A DNA stretch of 64,000 bases from Coenobita brevimanus (taxonomy: Eukaryota; Arthropoda; Malacostraca; Decapoda; Coenobitidae). The notes beneath the pieces were generated by a model. It was not told the DNA's origin. It was given only the letters and a program-made list of their open reading frames with translations, and searched no databases. This document shows positions 21,825-33,876 of this stretch, piece after piece. The translations under genes and the position numbers were made by a program. Every line of letters begins with the position of its first letter. The stretch's first letter is position 1. The stretch is taken from NCBI GenBank assembly GCA_032717465.1, contig CM064658.1:8241395-8305394 (forward strand). The letters are read 5' to 3'.

Positions 21825-22576
21825 TAGTAAACTCTCAATTATCCGACATAATTCAGCCAGCCTCTGTGCTGGATATTGCATAGGTACCCGATATCGGCAA
21901 TCCATTTGGTGTCAAGTTGGATAATGTGTCACTATCCTTCTTGACCCTCACTCGTAAAAATTTTTCTACAATATTACCCATGAGTAAAAGATTAAATTCA
22001 AGCAGTACATGTAGTACAGTAATACAGTACATAATATAATCATAATCATATTGTACTCACTTAGTATTGGCATCAGTAGAGGGTAGATAAACACAGATAT
22101 ATCCTCACTGTACAGTAGTTAGAGCACTAGGGCTCAGAGTACTGAGGGGCCACAAGGTTAGTTACAGCATTACAGCAGCGAGCGAGGCATGGGAGATCAC
22201 AGACTAAGTCAAAGTACTAGGGTTTTGCCACAGCGTGGGCCACGAGCAGAGCGAGCAGATATGTCCTCACTGTACGGCATCCATGGGAGAGGGTGAGACA
22301 ATGATGGTAGGCTCAGTATGCTAGGTTAGCCCCTCCTACAACGCACTGTAATTGGCTAGCGCGTTGCTGGGTCTGCCCACGCTCCGATTGGGTCCCATAT
22401 CTGAGCTGGATGATACACCTTACTGCTGGGAAGTGCATAGTACCACCGATTGCTTCCTATTTCTGAGCCGGATATTGCCTGATTTTGCTGGATATTGTTT
22501 TAACAGAACAGAACAAAAAGCACCAGATGTCGTGTTAGGCCAGATATTGTGATGACGGATAATTGAGAGTTTACTG
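21825..22576. mobile_element. Tigger-like TIR element
   Basis: Left end AGTAAACTCTCAATTATCCG and right end 'cggataattgagagtttactg' are inverted copies. About 750 bp with no transposase frame. Confidence 0.8.
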
Positions 22577-22598
22577 TTAAATCCTTTTTTCCTTACAG

Positions 22599-22652
22599 TG
22601 GGAGTCCTCTGAAAGGTGGAAAATGTTGTATGTTGTTTGGTGGAGGGAAATG
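22599..22652 (+). pseudogene. LAP3 exon E1 partial duplicate
   Basis: Follows an intact acceptor (AG at 22597-22598). In the same phase as E1 it encodes GSPLKGGKCCMLFGGGK, against [17 protein letters not shown] in the working exon 118 bp downstream. It then runs into sequence resembling the RTE 3' end (22647-22700), with no donor at the right place. A relic, or a rarely used splice site. Confidence 0.75.
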
Positions 22653-22716
22653 GTGGCAGGGCAGCCTGATAATGGAGGACAGGGTGGCTTGGAGGCAGTA
22701 TTTTCTCTTCTTGCAG

Positions 22717-22877
22717 TGGCAGTCCTGTGAAGGGTGGAAAATGCCGTGTTTTGTTTGGTGGTGGTGGAGAGCCTGTCGTTGGAGTGGTTGGCCTGGGTGA
22801 ACAGAAGCCCAAACAACAGCAGCAAGAGCTGGAGGAGAGAGACCTGGCCAGGGAAGCTGTGAGGAATGCTGTGGCAG
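22717..22877 (+). CDS. LAP3: LAP3 exon E1 (first recognised)
   Basis: Acceptor 'cttcttgcag', donor GTGAGT; enters in phase 2 and leaves in phase 1. Encodes [20 protein letters not shown], then VVGLGEQ, a [11 protein letters not shown] stretch and [10 protein letters not shown]. This matches the M17 N-domain region ahead of the conserved VAAG segment. The run of four Gln is an unusual local insertion. An upstream coding exon is required. Confidence 0.88.
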
Positions 22878-22986
22878 GTGAGTGAGATTGTATCATCATA
22901 AATTTGTCACTGTTATCATTATTGTCTTTTATCATCATTATTATGGTAGTGTAGTCTCAATACCGGTAGTAAAAAAAGTATATATA

Positions 22987-23029
<43 letters not shown>

Positions 23030-25648
23030 GTTGGGAATGTGAAGGTGGATGGAATAGTTGGTGAGTGGGGTGTGCCTGCTGAGATAGATGAGAATGGGAG
23101 TGAGTTAGTGGACATTTGTGCTGGGAGGGGGTTGGTGATAGCCAATACCCTCTTCAGGCATAAAATGATCCACAGGTATACATGGCGAGTGATGAGAAGG
23201 GTGGGTGGTGAACTGAATGAAAGGAAGGCAATGATTGATTATGTGCGTGTGGATGAAAGGATGCGAAGATGTGTAATGGATGCAAGAGTATATAGAGGAT
23301 GGGGGAGTGGATTTTCTGACCACTACTTGGTGGTGGCCAGAATTAGATTTCAAGTAAGATGGAGGAATAGAAGAAGGGAAAGACAAGAGGAAGGAGTAGT
23401 GGCAAGGAGAGTGGAAAGGTTAGAAGAGGATGAGAAAAAGGCAGAGTATAAGAGAGAAGTGGAGGAACGATTGGGCAAATATGAATTGGAGCAGATGGGA
23501 GACGTGGAAGGTGTGTGTAGGATATTTACAGAAGAAATATGTGCAGCATGTGATGTGGTGTGTGGAAGGAAGAGAAGACGGAGGGGGGTGCAAGGAACAG
23601 CGTGGTGGACTGAAGAGGTGAAACAGGCTGTGGCACAAAAGAAGAAAGCATACAATGAATGGATGAGAAATAGGGGTGTGGAAGAAGTTGAGAGGCGGAA
23701 GAGAGAGTTATATGTAGAAAGAAAGAGAGAGGTGAAAAGATTAGTAAGAGAAAGTAAGAAGAGAGTGGATGAGGAATTTGGAAGGAATTTGAGTGTAAAG
23801 TGGAGGGACTGTAAGAAAATGTTCTGGAAAGAGATGAAAAGAGTAAGACAGGGTGGAAGTGAAGTTAGCAGGGGAATGAAAGATAAAAATGGTAGATTAC
23901 TAGTGGAGAAGGGAGAAAAAGTGAGTAGATGGAGAGAACACTTTAAGGAATTGTTGAACGTAGAGGATGGAAGTAATGCGAGTATAAGTGGCTGGGGAAT
24001 GGCTGGGAGAAGGAGGGAAGTGAGAAGACAGGAAGAAATCAGTAGGATAGAAGTTGTGGAAGCAATGAAGAAAGTTAAATCGGGGAAAGCCCCAGGAATT
24101 GATGGAGTGTGTGGTGAAATGCTGAAGCATGGGGGAGAGATAGTAGTAGAATGGATGTGGAAGATGTGCAGATTGGCCTGGGAGGAAGGTAGAGTCCCGG
24201 AGGATTGGAAGTCAGGTATAATTATTCCCTTGTACAAAGGAAAAGGGGAAAAAGAAGTGTGTGGTAATCATAGGGTCATTTGTCTTCTTAGTATAATAGG
24301 AAAAGTGTATGGTAGGATACTTATTGACAGAGTTAGAGAAAGAACAGAGAAATTAGTTGGAGAAGAACGGGGAGGCTTTAGGAAGGGAAGAGATTGTGTA
24401 GATCAGATATTCATTCTTAGATCTTTAGTGGAAAAGTTTCTAGAGAAGGGAAAGAAGTTGTATGCGGCTTTCATGGATTTGGAGAAAGCATATGACAGGG
24501 TGGATAGACAAGGATTGTGGAAAGTGTTAAGAATATATGGAGTAGATGGGAAGTTGTTGAATGCTGTGAAGAGTATGTACGATGGTGCGAAGGCTGCAGT
24601 GCGTGTGGATGGTGAACTAAGTGAATTTTTCTCTTTGAAAGTTGGGTTGAAACAGGGATATGTCATGTCTCCATGGTTGTTCAATCTGTACATGGATGGG
24701 GTAATAAAAGAGGTACAAGGTAGGGTAGTGGATGTTGAAGTGTCCCTGGTGAGAGAGGATAGTGTTTGGAAACTCCCTGTACTGTTGTTTGCAGATGATA
24801 CTGTGTTGTTGAGTGAAGACGAAGGGGAGCTGCAAGGCTTGGTGGATAAGTTTGGGAGAGTGTGTAAGAAACGGAATCTAAAGGTGAATGTAGGGAAGAG
24901 TAAAGTGATGGTCTTTGAGAGAGGTGAAGTCAGTGAATGTACAGCGAGGTTGGATGGTGAGGAATTGGAAAATGTGAGTACGTTTAAGTACTTGGATATT
25001 TTGACGAGTAAGGATGGAGGTTTGGAGGGTGAAGTGCTTGAAAGGGTACAGCAGGGAAGAAAGGTTGCTGGTTCTTTGAAAGCAGTGATAAGAAACAGGG
25101 AAGTGAGCATGGAAGTGAAAAAGTTACTACATGACAGTATTGTGATACCAACTCTAACGTATGGAGGTGAAGCTTGGACGTTGTTGGAAGGACACAAGTC
25201 AAGAATGAGAGCAGTGGAAATGAGTTATTTAAGAGGAGCCTGTGGAGTCACATGGAGATACAGGCTGACGAATGAGAATATAAAGGAGCATTGTGGTGTT
25301 GATGTGGATGTGATAGGAAGCATTATGAGGAACACACTGAGGTGGTTTGGCCATGTGGAGAGGATGGAGGGTGAAAGACTGACGAAGAGAGTGTATGTGA
25401 GTGAGGTGGAGGGGGGAAGAGGGAGGGGGAGGCCGAGGATGAGATGGAGGGATGGGGTGGAGAGGTATATGAGAGAGGGGGGTGTGAGTTGGGAGCAGGG
25501 CAGTGAAATGGCGGGGGACAGGGCGACTTGGAGGCGATTTGTTTGTGGCCACCCCAAACGGGATTGAGGCGTCTGGCAATAGATAGATAGATAGATAGAT
25601 ATATATATATACAGTATATATATATATATATATACTGTATATATATAT

Positions 25649-25681
<33 letters not shown>

Positions 25682-28082
25682 GAGAGAGATAGATAGATTG
25701 ATAATGAGCTTTAGTTGTGAACTTGATATCATAGGAGATATAAGTACTGGAAGACATTTCCATGTGGTAATAGAACATTGTTCCACCTGTAAAAAAAAGT
25801 AGGGGGGCACTATTTCCCCTTTTCCCCCTTCACTACACCTGGATATCATTATTTTCTGTCTTGCATTCTGTCTTACTGTCTCACTCTCTCATAGCTGGTG
25901 TACAAGAACTAAGCAAGGCTGGGATAGAGTCAATCAGTGTGGATGGCTGTGGAGATGAGGAGGCAGCAGCAGAAGGTGCTCATTTGGCAGCTTTTAAATA
26001 TCAGGACCTCAAGACAAAGAAAAAACCTATACCTGCACTTTCATGCTATGGAGCTGACAGTGAAAGGTAATATATTTATCTGTCTGTCTGTCTATCTTCG
26101 TCAAATCCTTTTTTCCCCCATCAGGAGCATAGGGGCCTGGGAGTAGGCTACCCAGCCCTGATGTTTGAGTTGAGGGTGACCAGCCTTACCTGAGTGGTAT
26201 TATGTTGGCAGTAAATTCTGACCATCCCTCTGTTGTAAACCCTTATGTGCCCAGTCTGGTTGGAGCACTTAATCTAGTAGACCACCAGTCATCATTTTAT
26301 TACAGTGTGTGATTATCACCCATTTGCCCCAGCCAAATCCACCACCACACTCATCACGAGCAGTAAACATGAACACAGTTAGTCTCTCCATATCACACTT
26401 AACAATGTACATGTGCCACCCCCCCCCCCACTAAGATCCTTGGAGTAACATACTGTATTACACTAGACCTACGTTCAAGGACCATATATAGGACAGCAAG
26501 AAGCAGTGCACCTGCAGACTCAATGCATTCAGGGCAACTACAGGACCAGACTTTGGGAAAAGAAAGAAAGAATAAAAGCTCTCCTTACTCTGCAAACAGT
26601 ACACTGGATCAGTGCTGTCCTATGTCTCCCGAACCTGGGCTTCCATCCTATCTAATACCCATTACAACGCTTGCAAATCATACAGAACAACACCCTTCAC
26701 ATCACTGCTAGCTACACCAAAACCTCTCCCACATCTCATTCACACTCTGAAGCTGAAGTCCTCCCTGTCAGACTACCTTGATATGAGGGGCTTACAATGC
26801 TCTGCAGCAGCCTGTTCCAATACACAGCATCCCTGTCATTACCTGACAGAGACACACAGAACACCTAAGTACATAAAACAGTTACCATACAAACATTATC
26901 AAACCCACTACAGTAATATCCCACCTTCAGATATTCCAACACAAGCAATGAAAAATACTTAAATGCTCACTTCATGTACATATTACAAGCCACCCTTCCT
27001 GATATCCACCCATTGGAGGTGTCCTTAAACAGAGATGATTGAGTTCACCAAGTTAGGCTTAGAGCAGAACGTTACCCAGCCCTCCTCAACCACCAGCTTA
27101 GACTTGAGTGGGGTGAAATCACAGATGACATGTGGTCAGCTTGTAGAATAGCCCACACACAATAACATATAATGGGCCACTGCACAGCACATGCCGCACT
27201 AAGATGCAGACACAACATCGATAGTGTAGGAAACCTATAGGACAACCCCATAGGGGCAGTTGCTTACCTGTGATTGATGGGTCTGCTTGATTAAATGGAC
27301 TGGGGTTTAGCAGCAACAATAACAGCAACAACAACTCATTTGACTTGAGAGTACAGTCACCTGAAGGTAGCACTACATCACGTGAGTGGATGGTGAGCAC
27401 CTATGTATTAAAACTGATGTAGGCAAACTCCTAAATTTTACAGTCATTTAAGGAACACCTGTAGAACAGAGTTTAGTTAGTAAGGTGAGACACATTTTAT
27501 CATCAGTATTCACATTATAATTATGATAAATTGGATGATGGATGGATGGACAGATAATAATAATAATGATAATAGTTATTATTGTTTTGTGGTAGGTGGG
27601 GGCACTCACCATCGACACAATGTAGTGCTTCTTTGGGTGGCTGCCCATTCCTCTCTTTCTTCCTTCCTTCCCCTTCTGTCTTTCTTTCCTTCATTCTTTC
27701 CTCTTCCTTCTGCCAACTAGTGACTTTACTCTCCCTCTTCTGTCTGTCTTTCCTTTTCCTTCTTCCTATGGGTGATTCTATACTGAGTGACAAGCCAAAT
27801 GGTTTCCTGTACACCAGGAAACCATTTCCTAGGGTGGGTGGTAACCATGTAACCAAATTATGGCACTTGGTGGTTTAGTGAGTAATTAAGGCACTCCAAT
27901 TGGATTGAGCCAGTGCAGGTTTATTTCATGGAGTGGTTGGGGTTTATTGCTTGTGTAATGCCACTAAGGGATGAGTGAGGCTAGTCACTCTCATCTTAAA
28001 TGTCAGGACCAACTTGCCTAGCCTAGGGCTCCTACACTGCTCATGGGGCAACATAGGATTGGATAATGGATGGATGGTTATT

Positions 28083-28113
<31 letters not shown>

Positions 28114-31100
28114 TGATGTTCGTATTCTTATTCTTATTATCATCATCATCGTCATTGTTATTATTATCCATTTGTTCCACCAGATGGCAGCGTGGTGTGG
28201 CATTAGCTGAAGGCCAAAACATTGCACGTAAACTGATGGAAACACCTTCAAACATGCTTACTCCCACACAGTTTGCTCAGGTGAGAGAGAGAGAGAGAGG
28301 GGTGGGTGGGGGGACATGAACATCTTCCTTTCATAGATGGAGTTAAATTACCATCTTCCAGACTTCATCCTGCTTTAGGAACCATCTCATGGTCAGGACA
28401 TATCTGGTTTTCTAAGAGTGAGTCATAGGGGCACGAGTGTTGATACTCAGGAGGCAGTTACCAGTAATACTCTCAAAAAATTGCCATGAGGTGTACAAGT
28501 GAGTGACAGAAAGTGTCTTCCTGGCTTCTGATGTGAGAGCTTAGTGTTAATACTAAGTTGTAGGAGCCTGGGAGTGTTAATACCAAGTTGTAGGAGCCTG
28601 GGAGTGTTAATACCAAGTTGTAGGAGCCTGGAAGTGTTAATACCAAGTTGTAGGAGCCTGGGAGTGTTAATACCAAGGTGTAGGAGCCTGGAAGTGTTAA
28701 TACCAAGTTGTAGGAGCCTGGGAGTGTTAATACCAAGTTGTAGGAGCCTGGGAGTGTTAATACCAAGGTGTAGGAGCCTGGGAGTGTTAATACCAAGTTG
28801 TAGGAGCCTGGGAGTGTTAATACCAAGTTGTAGGAGCCTGGGAGTGTTAATACCAAGGTGTAGGAGTCTGGTAGTGTTAATACCAAGTTGTAGGATCCTG
28901 GGAGTGTTAATACCAAGATGTATTTACCTATTTGTATTTACCTATTTGTAGTATACAGGAAATGAGCAATGCTCGTGTTGTCCTGTCTCCATATCCACAT
29001 TTATCAAGTCTACCTTTACACACATGAATGTTTTTCTCATGCACCACCTCTTTGTCTAAGTCTTTTCAAATATTTAAGAATATACCTAATTGTGATATAC
29101 ACGGAATGTACTATGCTCGTGGGTTTCCGTCGCTGTTTCTCAATAAGTCGAATTTAACTTTAAACTCGTTTAAGTTTTTAGACTGGACGATCTCTTTGTC
29201 CAGGCTATTCCATAAGTCTATACTTCTGTAAGGAAAGCTATATTTCTTGATATCCTTCAAGCAGCTTGACTTTTTCAATTTCATTCCATGTCCTCTTGTT
29301 GCTCTCTTATCCCATACAAACAGATCTTCTTTGTCAATTTTATCTACTCCCACCATGGTCCTGAACACCGCAATCATGTCTCCCCTCTTTCTCCTTTCCT
29401 CTAACGAAGGCAAATCCAGTTTTTCCAGCCTCTCTCTGTATGTCAGGTCTGTCAGACTGGGGACCATCTTGGTTGCTGTTCTTTGTATTCTCTCAATCTT
29501 GTTTATATCTTTCTTTTTGTGTGGGCACCACACTACCGCTGCATATTCTAACCTGGGGCGGATCATGGCCACTATCAATTTTTTCATCATTTCCTCATCC
29601 ATATAATGAAATGCTACTCTTATGTTAGTCAAGAGCTTATAAGTCTCTCCAACTATCTTGTTAATGTGCTTTTCTGGTGACAAACTATCTTGGACCAGCA
29701 CTCCCAAATCTTTCTCTTCTCTCCTTTTTGTGATTAATTCATTACCCAAAAAATAATTCAGTGATGGTCTCCTGCTACTTTTACCCATTTCCAATATTTT
29801 ACATTTCTTTACATTAAATTTCATTTCCCACGTCCGGCTCCAATTGTGTATCCTATCCAAATCCTCCTGCAGTATTTTACAATCCTCCTCAACCTCTATC
29901 TTCCTCAAGATCTTTACATCATCAGCAAACAGACTCGCATAACTGTTCACTCCATCTACCATATCATTTACGTAAATCAGGAACATTACTGGCGCCAACA
30001 CTGAGCCTTGAGGGACTCCACTTGTTACTTCCCTCCATCCAGACATCTTTTCCTTTATTACTGTCCTCATTTGTCTGTCTCTCAAAAGTCTCTCATCCAT
30101 TCCAGAAGTTTCCCCTTTAGTCCTCCTATATATTCTAGTTTCCACATTAGTCTCTTATGAGGTACCTTGTCAAAGGCCTTCTCTAAGTCTAAGTACACAC
30201 AATCCACCCAACCATCTCTCTCCTGTACCACATCAATCGCTCTTGAGTAAAAGCTCAACAAGTTTGAAACACATGACCTTCCACTTCTGAATCCAAACTG
30301 ACATTCAGCCAAAATATTCATCTCTTCCAGATATTTTATCCATCTGTCTTTCAGGATTCTCTCACACAATTTTGCGACCATGCTGGTTAGAGACACTGGT
30401 CTATAATTCAGGGGTTCTTCCCTGTTTCCCCCCCTTGTAAATTGGTACCACATTTGCCCTCTTCCATTCTTTTGGCACTTTCCCCTCTTCCAGTGAGCAT
30501 ACAATTAAGCTGTGAATTTTATCCGCCAGTTGTTCTCTGCATTCCTTCAGTACCCAATTAGAAATTCCATCAGGTCCTGGGGCTTTCCTTACATCTTGAG
30601 TTTCCAGTAATTTATACACTTCCTGCACCTCCACTTTTATATCTTTCATCACCGGAACATTTCTAATCATTCCCTCCCCTTCCACAAGCTCCTTTTCTTT
30701 AGTGAAAACTGACTGGAAACGTTTGTTCATTATTTCTGCTTGCATTGCCGCATCCTTAAAGACCTCTCCATCTACTTTCAGCTTGGTGATTCCTTCCTTT
30801 TGTTTCAGTTTGCCATTAACAAATCTATAAAACAGTTTGGGTTCATCCTTGCATTTGTCAATTATACCTTTTTCAAAATTCCTTTCTTCTTCCCTACGTA
30901 TTCTTGTGTATTCGTTTCTTGTTCTTTTATATTCTTCCTTTGTTCTGTCGTTACCTCTCTTTCTCCAATTGTTCCACGCCTTATCTCTCTCTTTTTTGGC
31001 TATCATACACCTTCTATTAAACCACTCCTTTTTCCTGTTTTCTTTCCCTCTTACTCTTGGTACAAATTTTTCCACTCCCAAGTTATAGAGGTCTAGAAAG

Positions 31101-33835
31101 ATATCCCACTTCCTCTGTATCTCTCTTGTTTCTCTGAATTTTCTCCAATCCGCATTTTCAAAAAAGTTTCTCAATCCTGTAAAATTTGCTTTGCCAAAGT
31201 TGTATCTTCCCTGTCTATGAAGCTCGTCTCTTGGCTCGACGTTTCCTATTAACATCTGGAACTCAATGACCACGTGATCACTTTTTCCCAACGGACAGAG
31301 ATATTCCAATGATTCTATTACATCGGGTTCTTTGGTGAACAGTAAATCTAACCTTGCTGGTGTGTCCTCACCTCGAAACCGTGTCTCTTCTTTGACCCAC
31401 TGCGTCATCACATTATTCATTATTATATTTAATAACATAGTACCCCACGAATCCTCGCCGCCTCCCGAGTACCATTCCTCCCAGTTCACCTCTTTACAAT
31501 TAAAGTCACCCACCAAAATTATTTTATTGCTTTTCTCAATTATTTTTTGCAAGTAGCTAGCCATATCTGACAACATCTCATGGTATTCGTCATCCTTCCA
31601 TGCTCTCGTCTTTGGGGGAACATACACTACCGCCATATCTCTCTTACCATTCTCTCCAGTTTCTAATTTCATATATATCACTTCAGCCCTGCCTTCTCCC
31701 ATTTCCACAGTATCTACATTTATGTTGTTCTTCACTGCTATCATCACTCCTCCTCCCTTTTTTTCTTTCCTGTCTTTTCTCCACAGTTTGTATTTACCAT
31801 CTCCCAAATGAACATCAATATCTTCTCTTAATTTGGTCTCTACAAGGCACATGACATCAGGTTCATGTTCTCTCAAGAAATCATTAATTTCGATCCTTGT
31901 CGATATGAAACCATCAACATTAGTATATATCACCTTCAAATTATTTTTGACATTATTAATACCCTCTTCTCTCCTACTCTCTGTCCGTACCACTTCTTCA
32001 ACTTCTGATCTTTCACAACCATCCCCCTAGTTTCCTTCACTTCTATTTCCTTAAATACCATTTCCTTACTTTCATATCCAATACTCTCCAAAAAAAAGTA
32101 TTACGTTCTTCCTTTGTCCTCTTATCATTTTTTTCCTTTACTTCTTCCTTTAATGATTTTAAAACTTCTCTTTCTTCTTCATTCAGATCTTTTCTTATTA
32201 TAATATTTTCCATCCCCGCCTCTTTGCTTAATTTCCAGGTCACTTTAAGTATCTCATTTATTACACTTTCTGATGTAAACTTGACTCTCATTGGTCTTGT
32301 TTCCCCTTTCTTATAAGGCCCTATCCTCCTTACTTCCTCAATTTCTTTTACCCACTTGTCTCCTTCGGGGTCAATCTTGCCTAATATTCCTCTCACCATG
32401 TTCGTGTCTTTCTCGAGTCTTGCGAACCTAACCTTTTCTTCCTCTTCCCTGTTTCCAAATACTACCACACATCTGTTCCTTTCTACAGTTTCTCTCACTA
32501 TTTTCTCTTTTTTCTTCAGTATTTTCACTACATTTTCTTCCATTTCTTTCTTGTTCATTTCCCTTTCTTCCTGGATGATCTCTCTTAAGCTGACCACTTC
32601 TTTCTGTTCTTCTTCTACGTGTGCCCACTTTGCCTTGTGTTCTTCTAGTACATTACTCACCTTCTCCGTTTTATTAGTACTCTCCTCAAGTTTCCTCCTC
32701 AGTTCAACATTCTCCCTCTTCAAATTCTTAATCTCTTCATTGGCTGTTTCGTTGGACTGGATTAGACTCTGTATGGTGGTTTCCGTATTTCCTGACACAT
32801 CCTTTATCACTAGATTCTCTACTTTTTTTTTGAGTTCACTAATCCTCATAATTAATGTTTTCACCAGGTCCATGACATTAGTATTAGCATCAAATCCTTG
32901 AAATTCCATTCCCTCATTGTTTACATTTTCGGCCATCTTTAACGTACCGGTAAAGTACCTAAACAGCTGTTACCGAATAAGCCACAAACATTCATGTATA
33001 CTATTGCCAACAAATCTTTACATTTTTGGTAGTCTACCAACTTTCATTATTTTAAATTTAAAGAAAGACCCTAGGAGACAGGGCAGACAAAATTCCTGAA
33101 ACTACTCAAGGTTAGGAGCGATGCCTGGGACGACCTCTCTCTCCGGCTGCTCGTGTGTGTGTAGGAGTCTGGGAGTGTTAATACCAAGGTGTAGGAGTCT
33201 GGGAGTGTTAATACCAAGTTGTAGGAGCCTGGGAGTGTTAATACCAAGTTGTAGGAGCCTGGGAGTGTTAATACCAAGTTGTATGAGCCTGGGAGTGTTA
33301 ATACCAAGATGTAGGATCCCGGGAGTGTTAATACAGGAGCCTGGGAATGTTAATACCAAGTTATAGGAGGCTGGGAGTGTTAATACCAAGCTGCAGGAGC
33401 CGGAGAGTGTTAATACTTGCCCCAGTATCTACAGGAAGCCACAAACGCCCTTGAAAAACTCGGTGTGGAGGTTTTGAAGTGGCCATCCTTTTTTAATTGA
33501 TCTGATTTTATTTTACTTATTTTTTTGCCATCTGACTTAACATAACTTACCCTGCCCTAACATAACTTACCCTATGTTACCCAAACATAACCTAACTTGA
33601 CCTAACTTACTCTCATTTAACATATCTAACCCTTACAGGAAGCAGTCAATGTCCTGGAAAAACTTGGTGTTGAGGTATTGACACGAGGCTATGAGTGGGC
33701 TGCAGAAAGAGGCATGAACGCATTCCTCTCGGTCACGCGAGGCTCGGCTGAACCTCCTGTTTTCCTTGAACTCACCTACAGAGGGAATGGCTACACTCAG
33801 GATAAGCCAGTTGCTCTTGTGGGTTAGTACAGTAA

Positions 33836-33876
<41 letters not shown>

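Larger units (their letters stand above)
29077..33155 (-). mobile_element. Nearly full-length CR1/Jockey-group LINE
   Basis: In transcription order on the - strand: a ~220-bp 5' UTR (33155-32937), ORF1, ORF2, and a 3' end near 'acctaattgtgatatacac'. It lies in the LAP3 intron between E3 and E4, opposite to the gene, and splits the 30-bp minisatellite. Confidence 0.88.

Noticed and set aside
24061..24130. CRISPR-like or phage features
   Set aside because: Repeats are microsatellites, minisatellites and eukaryotic retroelements. Introns and LINEs rule out a prokaryotic context.
28473..28951. Open frames with repeated [10 protein letters not shown] or [10 protein letters not shown] units
   Set aside because: They are translations of the 30-bp minisatellite, present on both strands.
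33540..33630. Interstitial telomere repeat of the arthropod CCTAA type
   Set aside because: Only scattered 'cctaac' words with variable spacing. It is too degenerate to call.
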